Origin: SAR86 cluster bacterium
GTDB lineage: Bacteria; Pseudomonadota; Gammaproteobacteria; Magnimaribacterales; Magnimaribacteraceae
Assembly: GCA_023703575.1 (NCBI GenBank)
Contig: CP097969.1
Span: forward strand, 587,517 to 651,516
DNA length: 64,000 nt
Direction: 5' to 3'
Positions 63,617 to 64,000 of this stretch are shown here, piece after piece. The translations under genes were made by a program, and so were the position numbers. The notes under the pieces are model-generated. The model was not told where the DNA came from and made no database searches. It was given only the letters and a program-made list of their open reading frames with translations. Every line of letters begins with the position of its first letter. Positions within the stretch are counted from its first letter, which is position 1.

Positions 63617-64000
63617 TGCTTCACGCACACTTATACAACTCACCAGTTGGAGATATAAGCTTAATAAAGGACGAAATGGATTTAATAGGCTTATCTTTTT
63701 CAAATCAAATCCCTAATAATATTGAAACAAAAAATGATATAAACCTCTTCAAAATAATAATTGATCAGTTGAATGAGTATTTCTATGAAGGTAGAAAAGA
63801 TTTTACTATCCAATACAGATTACCCTTTACTGGTTTTAGATCAGCAGTTTTTGAAGAGATGATTAAGATACCTTATGGAGAATGTGTTTCATATTCTTAT
63901 CTTGCAAAGAAAGTCGGTAATCCAAATGCTTATCGAGCAGTTGGTACTAGCTGCGGAAAGAATCCACTTCCAATAGTCGTGCCCTGTCATAGGGTTGTAT
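63616..64000 (+). CDS. ogt: Methylated-DNA--protein-cysteine methyltransferase (3' partial)
   Basis: 128 residues are visible before the window ends. N-terminal domain, then FRSAVFEEMIKIPYGECVSY, the Arg-finger region AYRAVGTSCGKNP, and the active-site motif PCHRVV, whose Cys accepts the alkyl group from O6-alkylguanine. The C-terminal end is outside the window. The ATG overlaps the symporter stop. No Ada N-terminal domain, so Ogt-type. Confidence 0.93.
   Translation, partial: MLHAHLYNSPVGDISLIKDEMDLIGLSFSNQIPNNIETKNDINLFKIIIDQLNEYFYEGRKDFTIQYRLPFTGFRSAVFEEMIKIPYGECVSYSYLAKKVGNPNAYRAVGTSCGKNPLPIVVPCHRVV

Noticed and set aside
1..64000. CRISPR arrays, insertion sequences, prophage or defence cassettes.
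   Set aside because: No regularly spaced repeats, transposase, integrase, phage structural or nuclease-defence genes were seen; the CPBP protease at 33775 has no defence neighbours.

Overview
The window looks like a chromosomal segment of a streamlined, AT-rich marine gammaproteobacterium, most plausibly of the SAR86 type. This rests on three things: E. coli-like gene orders (tig-clpP-clpX-lon-hup-ppiD; mltD-gloB facing rnhA-dnaQ; ybbP-ybbA facing tesA), very short intergenic gaps, and five TonB-dependent receptor (TBDR) genes in 64 kb. The taxon is an inference; no rRNA gene is present. I see no insertion sequence, integrase, prophage gene or CRISPR array.

Layout. 1-3771 (minus): two Baeyer-Villiger-type flavin monooxygenases, the first cut by the window edge, then folD. 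4023-6638: a TBDR with its own terminator. 6719-8639: a tRNA/small-gene cluster with tRNA-Pro, a DadA-like oxidase starting 6 nt after the tRNA, a 46-nt tRNA-like remnant with its own promoter, acylphosphatase and tRNA-His. 8651-17452: the protein quality-control block tig-clpP-clpX-lon-hup-ppiD, closed by convergent fabI; clpP and lon each have a sigma-32-like promoter. 17612-24131: a second TBDR, then an oligopeptide-type ABC importer (binding protein and two permeases, no ATPase). 24128-28928: mltD-gloB and rnhA-dnaQ-gltX. 28903-34494: hydrolases, an S9 peptidase, tRNA-Ala, an exported EEP-fold enzyme, an SDR and a CPBP protease. 34536-37091: a TBDR that has lost its N-terminus. 37142-41532: ybbP-ybbA, tesA and yciB. 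41690-47840: two tandem paralogous TBDRs with structured leaders. 47927-64000: pyruvate kinase, then a catabolic region with three GPH-family symporters, a Gfo/Idh/MocA-aldo/keto reductase fusion, a cupin, an HD-domain protein with a diiron-oxygenase-like ligand set, a GH3 beta-glucosidase, an SDR, a rhomboid protease, a DUF3604 protein and a partial O6-alkylguanine-DNA methyltransferase.

How it fits together. TBDRs bring substrates across the outer membrane, GPH symporters and the ABC permeases carry them across the inner membrane, and cytoplasmic GH3, oxidoreductase and SDR enzymes process them. This suggests a heterotroph scavenging glycosides, peptides and lipid-like compounds.

Most unusual elements. 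(1) An apparently free-standing, terminator-ended RNA at about 52809-53030. Its 5' hairpin loop, an anti-Shine-Dalgarno segment and an 11-nt perfect complement of the 16S rRNA tail could form a switch ahead of an AUU-initiated 14-codon ORF. (2) The 46-nt tRNA-like minihelix at 8118-8163. (3) Consecutive dyads in the leader of the TBDR at 41690, with hairpins also in the leaders of the other intact TBDRs.
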